Positions 34,261 to 46,520 of a stretch of DNA of 64,000 bases are shown here, in pieces. The first letter of the stretch is position 1; every line of letters starts with the position of its first letter. The notes under the pieces are model-generated. The model was not told the DNA's origin. It did no database searches and saw only the letters and a list, made by a program, of their open reading frames with translations. The stretch spans positions 178,560,252 to 178,624,251 of the forward strand of contig JBOZIK010000001.1 of NCBI GenBank assembly GCA_051453625.1. Reading direction: 5' to 3'. The translations under genes were made by a program, and so were the position numbers. Source of the DNA: Welwitschia mirabilis. Taxonomy: Eukaryota > Gnetophyta > Gnetopsida > Welwitschiales.

Positions 34261-36438
34261 TATTTTCATTACATCATGAACATGGTAGAAGTAATTACCC
34301 TAGAAAATCCTCTTAACCAAGAGAATATCCTTTTTTTATCATTGTCTCAATGATTTATTAGCTAAATCCATTGGTTAAGTTATTTCACTACTTAATCAGT
34401 TATCTAATTAGCTTTATGATGAATTTGATTTGAGTTTTTATGTAAGTAATTTTACTTTGGGTATTATAGATGATAAGATAAAATTTCAACCAATCTTAAG
34501 ACATTAATATATCTATGAGATTTTTATTGAGAAAAATAATCTATGTTATCTTAGTTCGTGTTAGTTATGTTAAATAAAATACTTTTCTTTAGCTATGTAT
34601 TTTGTTAGTTTATCATTTTAATGAGTAATCAATGTTTTAAAAAAATTAAAAATATAAGTTATTTAAAAATTAAAATTTAAAAATTAAGAATAAAAATTGA
34701 TGCACATCATGATTCTCATTATTGATTCTATAATGTCCTACTACAAGCACACTAAGGAAAAGTTTCCTAAGAGGGGTCTTTGCAATGTGATATGATAAAT
34801 GGATGAACTCCACAAAAGGGAGAGTTAGCCATGATCTAGCTTTTGGATGTATTTACTTACTTTTTTGATAGTGGTTTCTCTTTATTTATCATGATGAATA
34901 ATGTTTTTCAATGCCTCGTTAGCTTGATTCTCTAATAACTATGGAGCCATGCCTTTAAGAGTGCTTACAATACATTAGTTATTGGATGGTAAAATGATAA
35001 GGCACCATTTTCTATTATAGCTGATGATTGGATCAAATTATAGTTCTAACATTAGATAGATGATTCATGAGATAATCATTAGATGTTGTCATAACCATTT
35101 CTCTTTATCACATCATACTGTATGTAATTTACCATGGAACTATGCAACTATAACATCAAGTAATTTCCTGACATATCTTAATGGGTATTGCTAGGTTAAT
35201 GTTTAGGGCTTAGTACTTAATATTTTACATGTTATTTTTTTAATTTTCACTTAGTTTTCTTATAGTATTTTTAATTAGTTATCTTAAAGTCATGTCTGCA
35301 CTTAATCTTAATCCTTATAAGGTTGACATCATTGCTCTTAATAACTTGCCATTTTCATACTTGATTTATATAATTGACCTTTTCTTGATAATATTATTGT
35401 TTTAATTGTTAGCTATTAGTTTTATATTTATCTCATTTTCTACCTCACCTAAAGTTTAATACGTGCTTTACCATGCTTTACCTTTTGTGTTTTATCCTTT
35501 TTGATTAATCCCATTACAATGTTTTGTACCTAATCAAAATTTGTTTACACTAATAAACTTTTTAACTTTAACGCATCTTTAGATTTTCTTTGCTGCTCTT
35601 GAGATTATGCAAGTATGCTTTTCTTAAAATTAAAAAAAAAAGTAGTAGAACATTTTTTAGAAGTTAATTACATTATTTTAAGTTATGTTACACATGTTTA
35701 GCGTATGGTATATGGTTTTTGTGTACAATTTCATATATGTTTTTTAGTAGGATATGTACCCATTCCTAGGCTACTAGACAATGTGAGATGGGTGAGTCCA
35801 CCTCTTAGGGGTAATATCATATTGGTGTAAGACCTAAAATGAAGAAGTAAGAGTTTTGGCTACCACCGTACCCATAGGACATAGACATACAGTTTACAAT
35901 TCTATTACATTATGACTAAGCTTTGTGTTTTAGATGATGATATTTTTGGTTATATTATATTTTTCTATAATTATTATGTTGAACCACTCAATTATGTACT
36001 CAAATCATGATTTTTATGTTTTACATATGATTTTTATGTGATTTTACTTGCTTTGGTATTTCATTCTTTCATTATCAATTCCTTGGTAAATGCATAAGGT
36101 GGGGTTAATGTAGGAAAGATCATCATTATTAAATGTTTCTTCTAGTGATTGATTTAGGATTATTTATAGGTCTTTCATGTATGGATGCAACTGAGTTATG
36201 CTTCAAAGGAGTAAAAAATTTAGAATATATTTCCAAAACTAATTTTTATGTGTCTTGTCCATCATGTTATCTAGACAAAGCTATAGGATGAAGGAAAAAT
36301 TAATTTTTAGACAAATTTTCTACTTTAGTTTAGGATAAAAATCTATATGGTAAATTATTTAATGCTTCATGTTATGTCTAAATTATGTTATTTATTTTGT
36401 TAATTTAGCTTACTGCTTGTTATCTGCTTGATTTATTT
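34261..36438 (+). other. Element E: 3' spacer between integrase end and polypurine tract
   Basis: No protein domain is recognised in 2.2 kb. The early part (34,440-34,540) resembles the stretch 3' of integrase at about 2,290-2,360. The stretch 35,690-35,900 looks less decayed and includes the uncommon CpG-containing phrase GCTACCACCGTACCCATAGG. An extra ORF like that at 4,748-6,560 would be expected here but cannot be read. Confidence 0.45.
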
Positions 36439-36455
36439 GAGACTGATAGGGGTTA
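36439..36455 (+). other. Element E: polypurine tract
   Basis: GAGACTGATAGGGGTTA lies directly before the TGTTG start of the 3' LTR. It is purine-rich with two interruptions. Position fits the plus-strand primer of an LTR retrotransposon. Confidence 0.5.
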
Positions 36456-37758
36456 TGTTGGAAGGATAAATTGGTTTATTTAATATGATTTGTGGAGTAT
36501 GTTTTAGGTTTATCTGATAGGTTTTTAATGAAGTAAATAGTAAAAGTTAATTACATATTGTGAATAATCAAAATGCATAGTTCTCTAGCATTTATGACCC
36601 TTTCTAGATGTTTTTTAAAGCATGATTCATTTGTGATTCTATGGGTAGATCCATGATAACCAATTAACAAGATGATGAAAAAGTTCAACATCATGGTCAT
36701 CTCTTAAGAAAATACCTTTATGTTAATTAATGGAAACTAACACAATTATTTGGAATATCTTAGAGATATTCTTAATGTACTAGATATAATTACCTTAATC
36801 ACTATTAATTTAAGGCTGATCAAGGGTTAATAAGTTGATTTTAGGGCTTGTTCTACCCAATAGTTATTTGGGTGAAGTCACAAGATGAAGAGAACTTAAC
36901 TAGATTTAAACCCACTAATGTGATAGGTTATGAATGGACAGTTACATACATCATCCTCCTATTCAATCAAGATGAAGCATAGGAGGAAAATGATTTATAA
37001 CTAATGAAAAATTAATTAATTTATTACCAAATCTTTCTTGTAACTACATCCTTTTGGGCCCCATAGTTTAGGGATCCTAATAATTAATCAATACATTATT
37101 AAATCTTTATTATAATCACATCCCTTGAAGCCCCACCATCTAGTGATCATAACCACTCATCTAGATCTATTAAGAATCCCTCTAAATGTTTCATTTTTCT
37201 TTAAATTATTTTATCTTACGACAATAAAGCATTTTGAATAAGGGATTTATCCCATTATATAAAAAGGTCTCTTTGGTATTGGATTGTGTTTCCTCCATTG
37301 AGGAACTATTATTTATAAGTGAATTAACTTGAAAGTGTAGTTGATAATAAAGTTATGTGTTTCTTATATTTTATATTAATATCAATTTGATGTATTATAG
37401 ATTAAATCTAACTTTGATACAAAGGATAAGAGTTAAATTAAGTGATAACAAATTATTAATTTGGTTAAGCTATTGCATTTAGATCATTGAATTTTCATTC
37501 CATTCCATGTTCATTTTCATTGCATTACATTCGTATCATTTCATGAATTTCATTATTGTTTTGTTTTATTTTTAACATACAAAAAATATGTAAAACTTCT
37601 CTTTTTCCCTTCCTTAAGAATTAAGTATTTTAATTCATTTTCTTCTAAGTTTACAATCTTAAGTAAACTTATTCTATGCTAGGTATGATTCTTACTCTAT
37701 ACTTGATAATGTTTTAAGATTAATCTTACAAGTCATTTAGCATTTACCCAACACAACA
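36456..37758 (+). mobile_element. Element E: 3' LTR
   Basis: 1,303 bases, starting TGTTG and ending CAACA, a 5-base terminal inverted repeat typical of LTRs. It is followed by GCCTT, matching the GCTTT before the 5' LTR. Collinear with the 5' LTR throughout, including 'GTATTGGATTGTGTTTCCTC' (37,276) and 'TTTTCTTCTAAGTTTACAA'. Confidence 0.85.
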
Positions 37759-37945
37759 GCCTTACATATATAACATTTCTTAGGATTGTAGAGTTTTAGT
37801 AGTCCATTCTTGTTATTAATAAAAGGGTAATAATGGATTTATTTGGGTGGTAGGACATAGACATGTAGTCCTTAGTCTTTATAGACTATTTTAGCACTAG
37901 GCTATAAGGATAATCTATTAACTTATTTTTTGTTTAGCATTCCAT
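37759..37945 (-). mobile_element. LTR-like block L2, right fragment
   Basis: Collinear with L1 20,698-20,885: TTCTTAGGATTG against TTCTTAAGGTTG, ATTCTTGTTA against ATTCTTGTTA, and GGGTGGTAGGACATA in both. It continues exactly where the left half of L2 stops, so element E split one block in two. Confidence 0.75.
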
Positions 37946-38499
37946 TTTTTGACTTCAAATCATCTAATGTATTGACTCATAGTTACTCACATAATTTATA
38001 AACTACTACTAATAATAATTAATGACAAATCATACCTAGCTTTATGAATTTAGTGTAAATCATTAAAATTCATCACATAAGATACTTTTAATTAGGTAAG
38101 ATTTAAATTACATTTATTCCTTTAAAAAAATGTCTTATTCCACTAAAACAAAAATAAAAATGGAAGATGATGACTTAATTAAGCAAATAAACTTAAAAGA
38201 TCTCTAAATTCTATAAATTTATCTTGACTTATACCTTGAATAGTTGCAATAAGATCTAATTTGATTTCTCCTATAGATGTAATATAATGTATTCATGTTA
38301 TTCAATTACAACAACCTTGTAGATCCATCATAAATGTAAAAAAAAGAATTTATTAAAGAAAAAAGGTTCTTCAAAAATTAAATCCAATCTTGTTATGTGT
38401 AGTACAAATTAGAAATTCCAACTTCCTCATCAATAAAATAAGTCATGAAATATATATAAATATATTCCTCATGTATTTGGTTTAAGCCAAAATAAATCA
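37946..38499. other. AT-rich sequence, mostly unrecognised
   Basis: A short phrase at 38,029 (GACAAATCATACCTAGCTTT) resembles 19,692 (GATAAATCACACCTAGCTAT) inside L1. The order does not fit a simple continuation of L2. No coding domain is seen. Confidence 0.35.
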
Positions 38500-39010
38500 T
38501 CAATATGGTAATAAAAGATGTCCATTGTGACTTAGAATATACTTATAAAGATAGAAATATCTAGGACTTCATATGATATCTAGTCATCCCCTATGCTATA
38601 TGATGATAACATAGGTTCTAATTTTTCAAAACTAGCATAAAAATACACTCCTATACTACCTATCCTATTTTCACAATTAGTACCCAAGAAAGATATGTGT
38701 CATCCTTATAATAAATCATGATGACATAAAGATGTTTAATCTATATAATGTGTACCTTCCTCATGAAAATGAAGGCCTTCTACATAAACTATTTTATCCT
38801 TGTGATATGACTATGTATCATAGAAGTGTTTATTATATGAAATATCTATCTTTTTCATATGATATGTTTTCTTTTTTATTTTTTGTTTATTTTTGGCCTT
38901 TCCATTTTTAGTTTTTAATTAGATCTAAGATATATTTCATATGGAGGTCTTCTTATCATATAATATGTATGTCTACCATAAAAATGGAGGTATTTACTCT
39001 ATATATATAT
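38500..39010. repeat. Dispersed AT-rich repeat, related to 14,250-15,110
   Basis: Carries the 18-base identity CATAAAAATGGAGGTATT (38,981) with 14,556. It also has imperfect internal reiterations of phrases like 'CATGAAAATGAAGGCCTTCT' and 'CATATGATATG'. It ends in a short (AT)n run at 38,999-39,013. No coding content. Confidence 0.45.
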
Positions 39011-39104
39011 ATAGTGTATTCTAGATATAAAGTTGTCTTTCTCTCTCTTTTTTTTGGATTGTGATTTTTTTGCTTTTCCTTTTTGTCATCATTTATAATT
39101 CTAA

Positions 39105-39373
39105 GTCAAAGAGCTATGGTCAAATTCATGGCTTAAAGGGATTGACATGCAGTGAAAAACTAGCTAAGCTAATCATAACCAATGTTATTATATCCTAAGT
39201 AATTTTTTAATGTGGTTTTAAGATAGTGAAAACTAGGCTGTCAAAGAGATATGGTCAAAGTCATGGCTTAAAGGGATTGACATGTGGTAAAAAACTATCT
39301 AAGCTAATCATAAATAATGTTATTACATCCTAGGTATTTTTTGGATGTGGTTTTAAGATAGTGGAAACTAGGC
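39105..39373. repeat. Tandem duplication, 2 x 135 bp
   Basis: Unit 1 (39,105-39,239) and unit 2 (39,240-39,373) both start GTCAAAGAG and share CATGGCTTAAAGGGATTGAC, CTAAGCTAATCATAA and GGTTTTAAGATAGTG. They differ at a modest number of positions. No open frame spans them. This is a young duplication compared with the surrounding elements. Confidence 0.92.
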
Positions 39374-40960
39374 CTATGTCATTATATATCTCTAATTTCT
39401 TTTCTTACGTAATAAACCAAATAAACTAATTTAAAAATAAATTTTTAAAAAATAAATAAAAATAAATACTTGAATTTAACTTAAACATGCACACAAAAAT
39501 AAAGATGAATGAAATCAATTCTACAATGCTAGTAATCTATCACCCTATTAAAAAGACATTAAAGTGTAATGGAATTACTTACAATTGATCCTAGTGAATA
39601 CATGAATGGATCACATATCACATAATAAAAGAAGATATAAATTTATAACAAGAATAATATCACTCATTACACTAGTTATATGCATAAAAAATGAAAAATA
39701 TTAAATGAAAACTATGGGATCCAAAGTGAAATCAACTTAGACATTTAAACAAAACACATGTATTTATATTTAGCTATAACAAAGAATAGAAAAACTAAAA
39801 AAATAGAAATTAAAGAAATAAAATTAAAGAACTTAGCTTAAAAGTATTTTAGAAACACTTTAACAAGGAAGCTGTGAATGGATTACATGTTATAAAATCA
39901 AATTTAATGCACAACAAAGAGGATTTAAAATAATTTTTTATTATAGATAAGAGTAAAAGTTTAATAATAATTAAACAAGTTCATTAAGTTAATTACATTA
40001 TCTGAACTTCCTTTTCAAATAATAAGGGATTACATTTATAATGAATTTTCATGGGATTATTTTACAACTAAATCCATGTCAAATCAAATATGGTTAGGAA
40101 GTATTTAGAATTGGAATTAGAATTGGAATTAGTTTAACATTAATTTCATCCTTTTAATCCTTATTATTTTCTTGAAATTGCATGTCACATGCTAGATCTA
40201 TTATCTACAAGATGCGATATATCTTTAATTCATATTGCATGTCTATTACAAATAGTTAAAAATATTATTATGTATTGATAATATATTGATTTGCTTATAG
40301 ACAATGAATTTTTCCTTGTCACATGACAATAAATATCCAACTAAATTACATATAGTTAACTTCTCACATAGTGATAAGTCTTCTATCGTATATTTACCAA
40401 TTATCAATTCACTATCAATAAGCTTTTCGTGCTTTATTACATTACATTAATTAGACTTAAATTATAAGCCTTACATTTTTATCACTTAGTAATAAGTCTA
40501 TCACACATGCATCATATTGTAATAATCTTGCACAACTTACAAATTCATCAGTGCTTATTATAGTATTATCATAGTGTAATAATCTTATTAATAAGTAAAA
40601 AAACATAATAATTTATATTATAAAATTTACTTTTATTATTATTAATGTAGTTTAAGTCCCATGAAGCTAAATTTTCCATTTTTAAGAGTTGTTAAAAATT
40701 TTAAAGCCCAATTTGATAATGCAATGTATGATAAGTTATAAATTTTAGTGTGTTATCATAGCCCTCTTTTTAGTCTATGATGTTTTTCATTACTAAATTG
40801 ATTATCAAAATGAATTTTCATTAGTAATGGTTAAAAGACAAAAGATAAAATAATCTTTCTAAAAGGCAAATATTCTTTAAGAATATTTTTTCATTATATT
40901 ATAATAGTATTAAAACAATTATTAGAGGAGTATAATAAAAGAATAATTTTAATTTTCATC
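39374..40960. other. Very AT-rich sequence with short reiterations
   Basis: Contains a 12-mer twice (AGAATTGGAATT at 40,107-40,130) and many scattered phrases like 'CATAGTGTAATAATCTT' and 'CTTAGTAATAAGTC' between 40,340 and 40,600, suggesting a decayed minisatellite. No coding domain is recognised. Confidence 0.4.
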
Positions 40961-42350
40961 TCTTAGTAGTTCACTCCATCTACAAGAGATCCTGCACCCA
41001 AGATGAAATTTGATCTCTTTGATCTCACCTATAAGATTAATAACTTTAAACTTCAAGATCTGCATCTAATCTTGTAATTGCTATTGTGTGTTGTGGATGT
41101 ATCTCTTAGTAATGTAAATTGGTCTATTAAGAAGGTCATAAGAGTAATACCCATTAATACTCATCATGGCTCTAGAGTTTAAACCTTTCCCACTATATGA
41201 GATGAATTTTATTAAGCTCATTCTTTATCAAAGTAACCATTTAGATAAGATCTTTATGAGTGGTTTTAGACAAATTTTTGATCCTTAGTATAGCATTAAT
41301 TAAGAGGGAGAAGGCTATAATAATGAAGGGCTGAATAACATATTCTATAAATTGAGAATGAAGAAAGAAAACTTATAGGTTCTTCATCCTACAATGCTAA
41401 ATCAAGTCTTACATGAAATGTAATTAAGTTAGCTATGTATGTTGTAGGATGGATATTTGTGGCTATAATTACATAATAAATAAGCTAAAGAAGAAAGATA
41501 TTAAACATATAGGCCCTTTTTAAAATCCAATTGTAAGGTGTTTAAAGCTATTCCTCTTATGTAAGGGCCCTAAAGAATTCTAGTTTTTGTTCTTTGATTC
41601 CCTTATCAATATAAAGATTGTGTCTTCATTTAGAATACTAAAGAATATTAGCAAAAATTGCTTTATAATTTTTATTAATACGTGTTAAAACTATGATTTG
41701 ATAATAATCTCTTTTTCTAATTTATTATGATCCTTATTATGTAAATGATAATATTAAGATAAAATACTTTTATAAAGCTTCCTTACCTAACTTATGAAGT
41801 ATTCCTTATGAAATGGCTTCATAAACCAAATTAAATTGAAACAAATTATGTTTTCAACTGAACTAGCTTGCATTATCTACAATCATCCTGTATAGTCCTT
41901 CTCAAGGATGATAGTTTCCTCCTAAAATTTATTCCTCTTATTAGCTACTACTTATGAATCATCATGTTAGAACGTTGTATCTGAGGTGCAAGAGTAGCTA
42001 CAGTGGCTTTTAGAGTGGAGGCTAAAGTTGGATGTGCTTCCTTTAGTCCTTCTATTATAACTAGGTTGTTTATCCTAAAAGAATAAAAGTTTATTATTAA
42101 AAATCTTTATATTAGCAGAAATCCATAGGAATCACAATGACTAAATAAGAACATTAAAATTTTAGAAAACATGGACTCTTAAAAGAAAAAAACAAAAGGA
42201 AAGATAAATAAATAAGGATTTTACATAAAACTTTGATCAAGATTTTATTTTCTCCTCCATTTATTAGATTTTAATTTAAAAACAAGGATTTTGCAAGCCT
42301 ACATTAGCGAGGATACAGTTTAATTCACTCAAATAGTTATTTAAAAAAAT
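40961..42350. other. Unrecognised, possibly coding-derived stretch
   Basis: Slightly less AT-rich than its neighbours. On the - strand a phrase KEAHPTLASTLKATVATLAP is open at about 41,970-42,030, and the + strand has several broken open stretches. I cannot assign any domain. A decayed retroelement ORF is the most economical reading. Confidence 0.25.
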
Positions 42351-45300
42351 GAAATTTTGAAGGAAGTTATCAAAAAACTATATTTTGACATGAAAATGTA
42401 TTTTTGAATTAAAAAAAGTTAAATATATAAGAAGATACTTAGAGATGATAAAAACATATTAATTTGATGAGAATGTAACTTTTGAGAGGTAATAGAAAAG
42501 AATTTTCACTACATGGAATAAATGGTGAATTACATAAGTAGGGTGAAAATTTGATTTTGAAGCTTTAAACCTTCATTAAGTTTTTATATTTTTTACTTTT
42601 TATAATGCAATAGTAGCATGATAGCCTTATGATATGGTTTAAATGCTTTTTATTGCTCAATTCATTACATCATAATATAATGCAATAGCTAACAAGTAAT
42701 TCATGAGAGTCTATCATGGATTATATCACTCTGTCATGCACTGTGATAGCTAAAAAGAATTTGGTAGACTTTTCACTTTGACAACTTATAATAGCTTATA
42801 GTTAGTGATCTCTGAGCTTATTGCACATGTAATGAAATGTCGTACCACAATGATAAGAGGCACAAAAGATATGTGATAGGATTTTATTCTTTTCTCCTTT
42901 TATTTATTTATTTATTTTTGTAATAATGGATTGGTGTTATCACAACTGTATTACATAATGATATCCTATGGTAGGCCTTTTTTTTGTTAAAGTTGAAAGA
43001 CATTTTATCATAATTATATTTCTTGATTATAGGCTATGATAAGATCCTTATTCTTTCTTTTATCCTCTTTTTTTTTTTTCCTTCTTTTCCTTTTATTTTT
43101 ATCCCTTTCCTTACTTATTAATATGTGGACATGTTATGCGCAAGTTTGGGAAGGGTAGTGCTACTTAGTTTCTAAGTAGTTTGTATACTCTATTTCATTA
43201 AATGAGATAAGTGATAACAGGGATGGTACCTAGGTTGATCACATGATTCTTTGATTAATCTTTCATATAAATTAGGTGGGTGTTGTGTTGGAGATAAAGT
43301 GGATTCAATTTTAGATTTTAAATAGTGGCCCCACTTTACTCTCTTAAAATATCTCTCCGTTGATGATAGACACTTGCTAAATTATTAATTCATATAAGTA
43401 TTATTATGTAAACTAAGATAATTAATATTTAATCATCACTTAGGTCAAAAATAAGAATCATCATTAGAAGCACAAGTGTTAGCACTCAAGGATCTAAAAT
43501 CATGAAGGCAGTAATAAACATGAGATTTAAACATCATAAACATATAAAATATTAGAAGAAGAGAGTTCACATATTTAAGAAAGCTTGTCAATGCACTTGG
43601 TTGCCTCCATTAAGAACCCAAATCTAGGGGATTATTAATCTTTTCTATTCTAAGGAATTGTAATAAATAGTTCTTCGTTTTTGAATAAGTTCATCCTATT
43701 TTAGATTTTGGGTTTAAAAATTGTATTTAATACACAAGAAGAAGCTTTTCTTCTCTTGAGGGTTAGCTAAACTTAAATCCAAAATGAGGTTATAATCTTA
43801 AAACACTTAGTCCCATCTGGTAGATTTGATGCCAGCTCTTTTAAAATTTTGACAAGCTAAAAGACAAAATTGTAGAAAGCTAATATCTCCTTAATAGATC
43901 ATATATCTTCATTTATAACACACTTTACCTATGAAAACTAGACTTGTATATTTTTCCATAAATGTTAATAGTGTTGCAAGTATGTCTTCAAAAAGTTTTT
44001 TAGTCATATAAATATTCATATTTCTTAGTTTTGATAAAATATTAAGAATCATTTATTCTTAATGTAGCAAAAAAGTAGCGTTCACATTTAAATTTCACGG
44101 AGAATTAATTTAAACAACAATATAAGTAATTAATACCTTTTTCTAAGAATCACCAATACCTTTATAAATGATCAAGTAAAATTTTATATGATAATAACTA
44201 GAGGTATAAGTTCAAGTAGTAGGACATATGAATAAGCAAATGAAGATTAAGAATGCAAAGATGACTATAGAACTAAAGGTGTAAAAGTTTGATGAGAAAG
44301 TGAAAATAAAGAGATTACTAAAATTATAGGAATAAGGTAACTAAAAAATTATATTTATCATTTTGTTGTTAAGATGATTAAATTTACCATATTAAGAAGA
44401 TAACCCACTAAATGCATGTCGATAAGATGCAATCACACCAATCGATTAGTTCCATAATGTGAAGATAATTTACTCATAAGTAAAAAGAACTAGTTAGTAG
44501 AGGAGGTGATTTTAATAAATATTCCTACTATTCTAAAATCATAATAGAATAATTAGATCATTTTCTTCTTGCATGTATCCTTTAATTCCTTCAATAGCTA
44601 TCAAAAGTAATACCAAATTTTCTAGAGTCTATTTTACTAGTAAACTATAAAGAGTAATACAGAGCACAATGGCACAAGATCCTAGGGAATGTTGGGTAAA
44701 ACAGAAATAGATTGCTAACTTGCATGACATGGAAGAAGATGAATATTAACCATGATAGTTACTTGAGGCACAATGATGAGAGTGTAAACATTGTCAAAAG
44801 ACTACAAGAATAAGATTAGATCATGGCCAAATAACTTCCCATTAGAGTTATCATATCTATTATATTATGCTATCAAAGGATCCTCTTGAGAATATTTTCC
44901 TTAGTACACTTGTGGTAGAACATTGTGGTTTATTTTATTATTTCATTTTTTTCTCCCTTTCTTAATGAAGATGATATGATGAGAAATTAGTGAAAAATAT
45001 GGTGGAAAATAATAATCCCTTAGTCTATATAAGAGGGACATGCCTCAAATGCTAAAGTTATGATTAAAAGGAGTAACTAACTCAGCTTATATTTCATACG
45101 TGTTTATGATTTAAAAGGTGATAATATTCATATTAAATAACCATTAGAAGTACAAGATTACCAAGATAATTTATTTATTCTTATATGCTTAAGGGTTCTA
45201 AAAGTAATAACAAAAGGGATGTGTAATACACTTATTTAATTGAAGATTCAAATTAAATAATTCCATTAGTAGTATAAATAACTTATAATGAAATAGACTT

Positions 45301-45539
45301 AAAGTAAAATTTTTTAGTATCAAGTTGAAGAGGTTCTTTAAGAATAGAACAAATTTTGTATTACCTGTTCTCAAGATATAATTTTAATTATTATTTATTT
45401 ATAATGAATTAACTATTATTAGTTAAGTTTTTAATGAGTATACTTATGTTTAATTTGTTTTAATTAACTCAAATTGTTCTTTTCATTTGATAACTAATTT
45501 CATAGGAAACTTATGTAATCTCATATTCTATAGTAGAAC
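42351..45539. other. AT-rich intergenic or LTR-derived sequence
   Basis: No domain is legible. The stretch should contain the 3' region and 3' LTR of - strand element D. I could not align it with the LTR at 50,905-52,360, so the LTR is either lost or too diverged. A (TTTA)n run lies at 42,899-42,916. 42,600-42,800 has CATAAGG/GATAGC phrases similar in style to 40,340-40,600 in the opposite orientation. Confidence 0.3.
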
Positions 45540-46520
45540 TTCATCTCCTAGGTTAAAATCCTTTCATTGGATTGTCTTGCCATGGTAATACTTGAGTTGT
45601 TTTTTTATTATTAATTTCTAATTTACTACATGAAATCTCATTTCATTTAGTTCCTCAAGTTGTAAAATTCTTTTAGAATGTTTTTTCATTGTTAAGGTTC
45701 CATTTTTACATCAAATTTCAAGACTTATTACACTAGAAGTAGGCCTTGTTTACCATAAACTAGTTCATATGATATATAACCTAAGAAGTATCTCCATGTT
45801 TTCTTATAGTCCTAGAATGCATCACTTAATTTCTTGTACCACTTCTTATTAGAATTAACCATTTTAACTAAAATTATTTAAATCTCTTAGTTTGCATTTT
45901 TATGTTAGCAATTTGTTTGTAGATGATAACTATTTGTAACCTTATGTAAAATTCCTACTAACTTCATTAATTTCTTTAGGGTTTGATCAACAAGCTAAGT
46001 TTCTTGATCACGAATAAGTAGATGTGGATGTTCAAAGCATTACAAGATATGTTCTTTGAAAAACTCAACTACATTTTTGACATTATTGATTTTAGTTGAT
46101 TTAGCCACTTTATGATCTAATCAACATAAAAAATAATGTATTGATATCCATTTAATTTGGGAAATATCCCAGTAAAGTCACTCGTTTAAAAATAAATTGC
46201 TTACATTTAAGAATTTAGTTTATATGAATCTTATTTCTTTTTCATAATTCACCTATTTATAAGCAGTTGCTACATTTTAAGACATAATTATAAGAATATT
46301 AAAATAAAATAAGTTAGTGAAATCCATTTTGTAAAATTTTCTAACTATCTTCTCTCTATTGAAATATCCTCCAATAGTTATGATACATTTGTTAGATTTT
46401 GGTTTTCTTTTATTTTGGAATACACTAATGTGTAATTTCCTCTTTGCAGGTATGTCATAAAAATGGATTTTGCTAGATGTAATTTTGAATTCTTTTAGAA
46501 AATAAGTATTTATCCTCAAT
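45540..46520 (-). pseudogene. Element D: integrase remnant
   Basis: On the - strand the N-terminal part reads GGYFNREKIVRKFYKMDF (family 'GGHFG..RTVRKIL..GFYWPT') in the 80-codon clean segment 46,277-46,519. Then AKSTKINNVKNVVEFFKEHI follows (about 46,030-46,100). After a degraded Asp block come SYHLQTNC and NAN.EI.IILVKMVNSNKKW (about 45,860-45,930), then a YKKLSDAFWDYKKTW end near 45,800. Domain order is complete, but the catalytic residues cannot all be placed. Confidence 0.85.

Larger units (their letters stand above)
23174..37758 (+). mobile_element. Element E: LTR retrotransposon inserted in L2, carrying a LINE
   Basis: A 14.6 kb unit bounded by LTRs that start TGTTA/TGTTG and end CAACA at the 3' side. 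It is flanked by GCTTT (23,169-23,173) and GCCTT (37,759-37,763), a 5 bp target duplication with one transition. The flanks join to rebuild a block collinear with L1, which is strong evidence for insertion. The internal region has a coding-derived block, a LINE, an integrase C-terminus, a 3' spacer and a polypurine tract. Protease, RT, RNase H and most of integrase are missing, so this copy could not have moved on its own. Confidence 0.8.

Noticed and set aside
42600-42800. Inverted-repeat partner of 40,340-40,600 as a MITE or foldback element
   Set aside because: The resemblance is in short AT-rich phrases only; I could not align long arms by eye.
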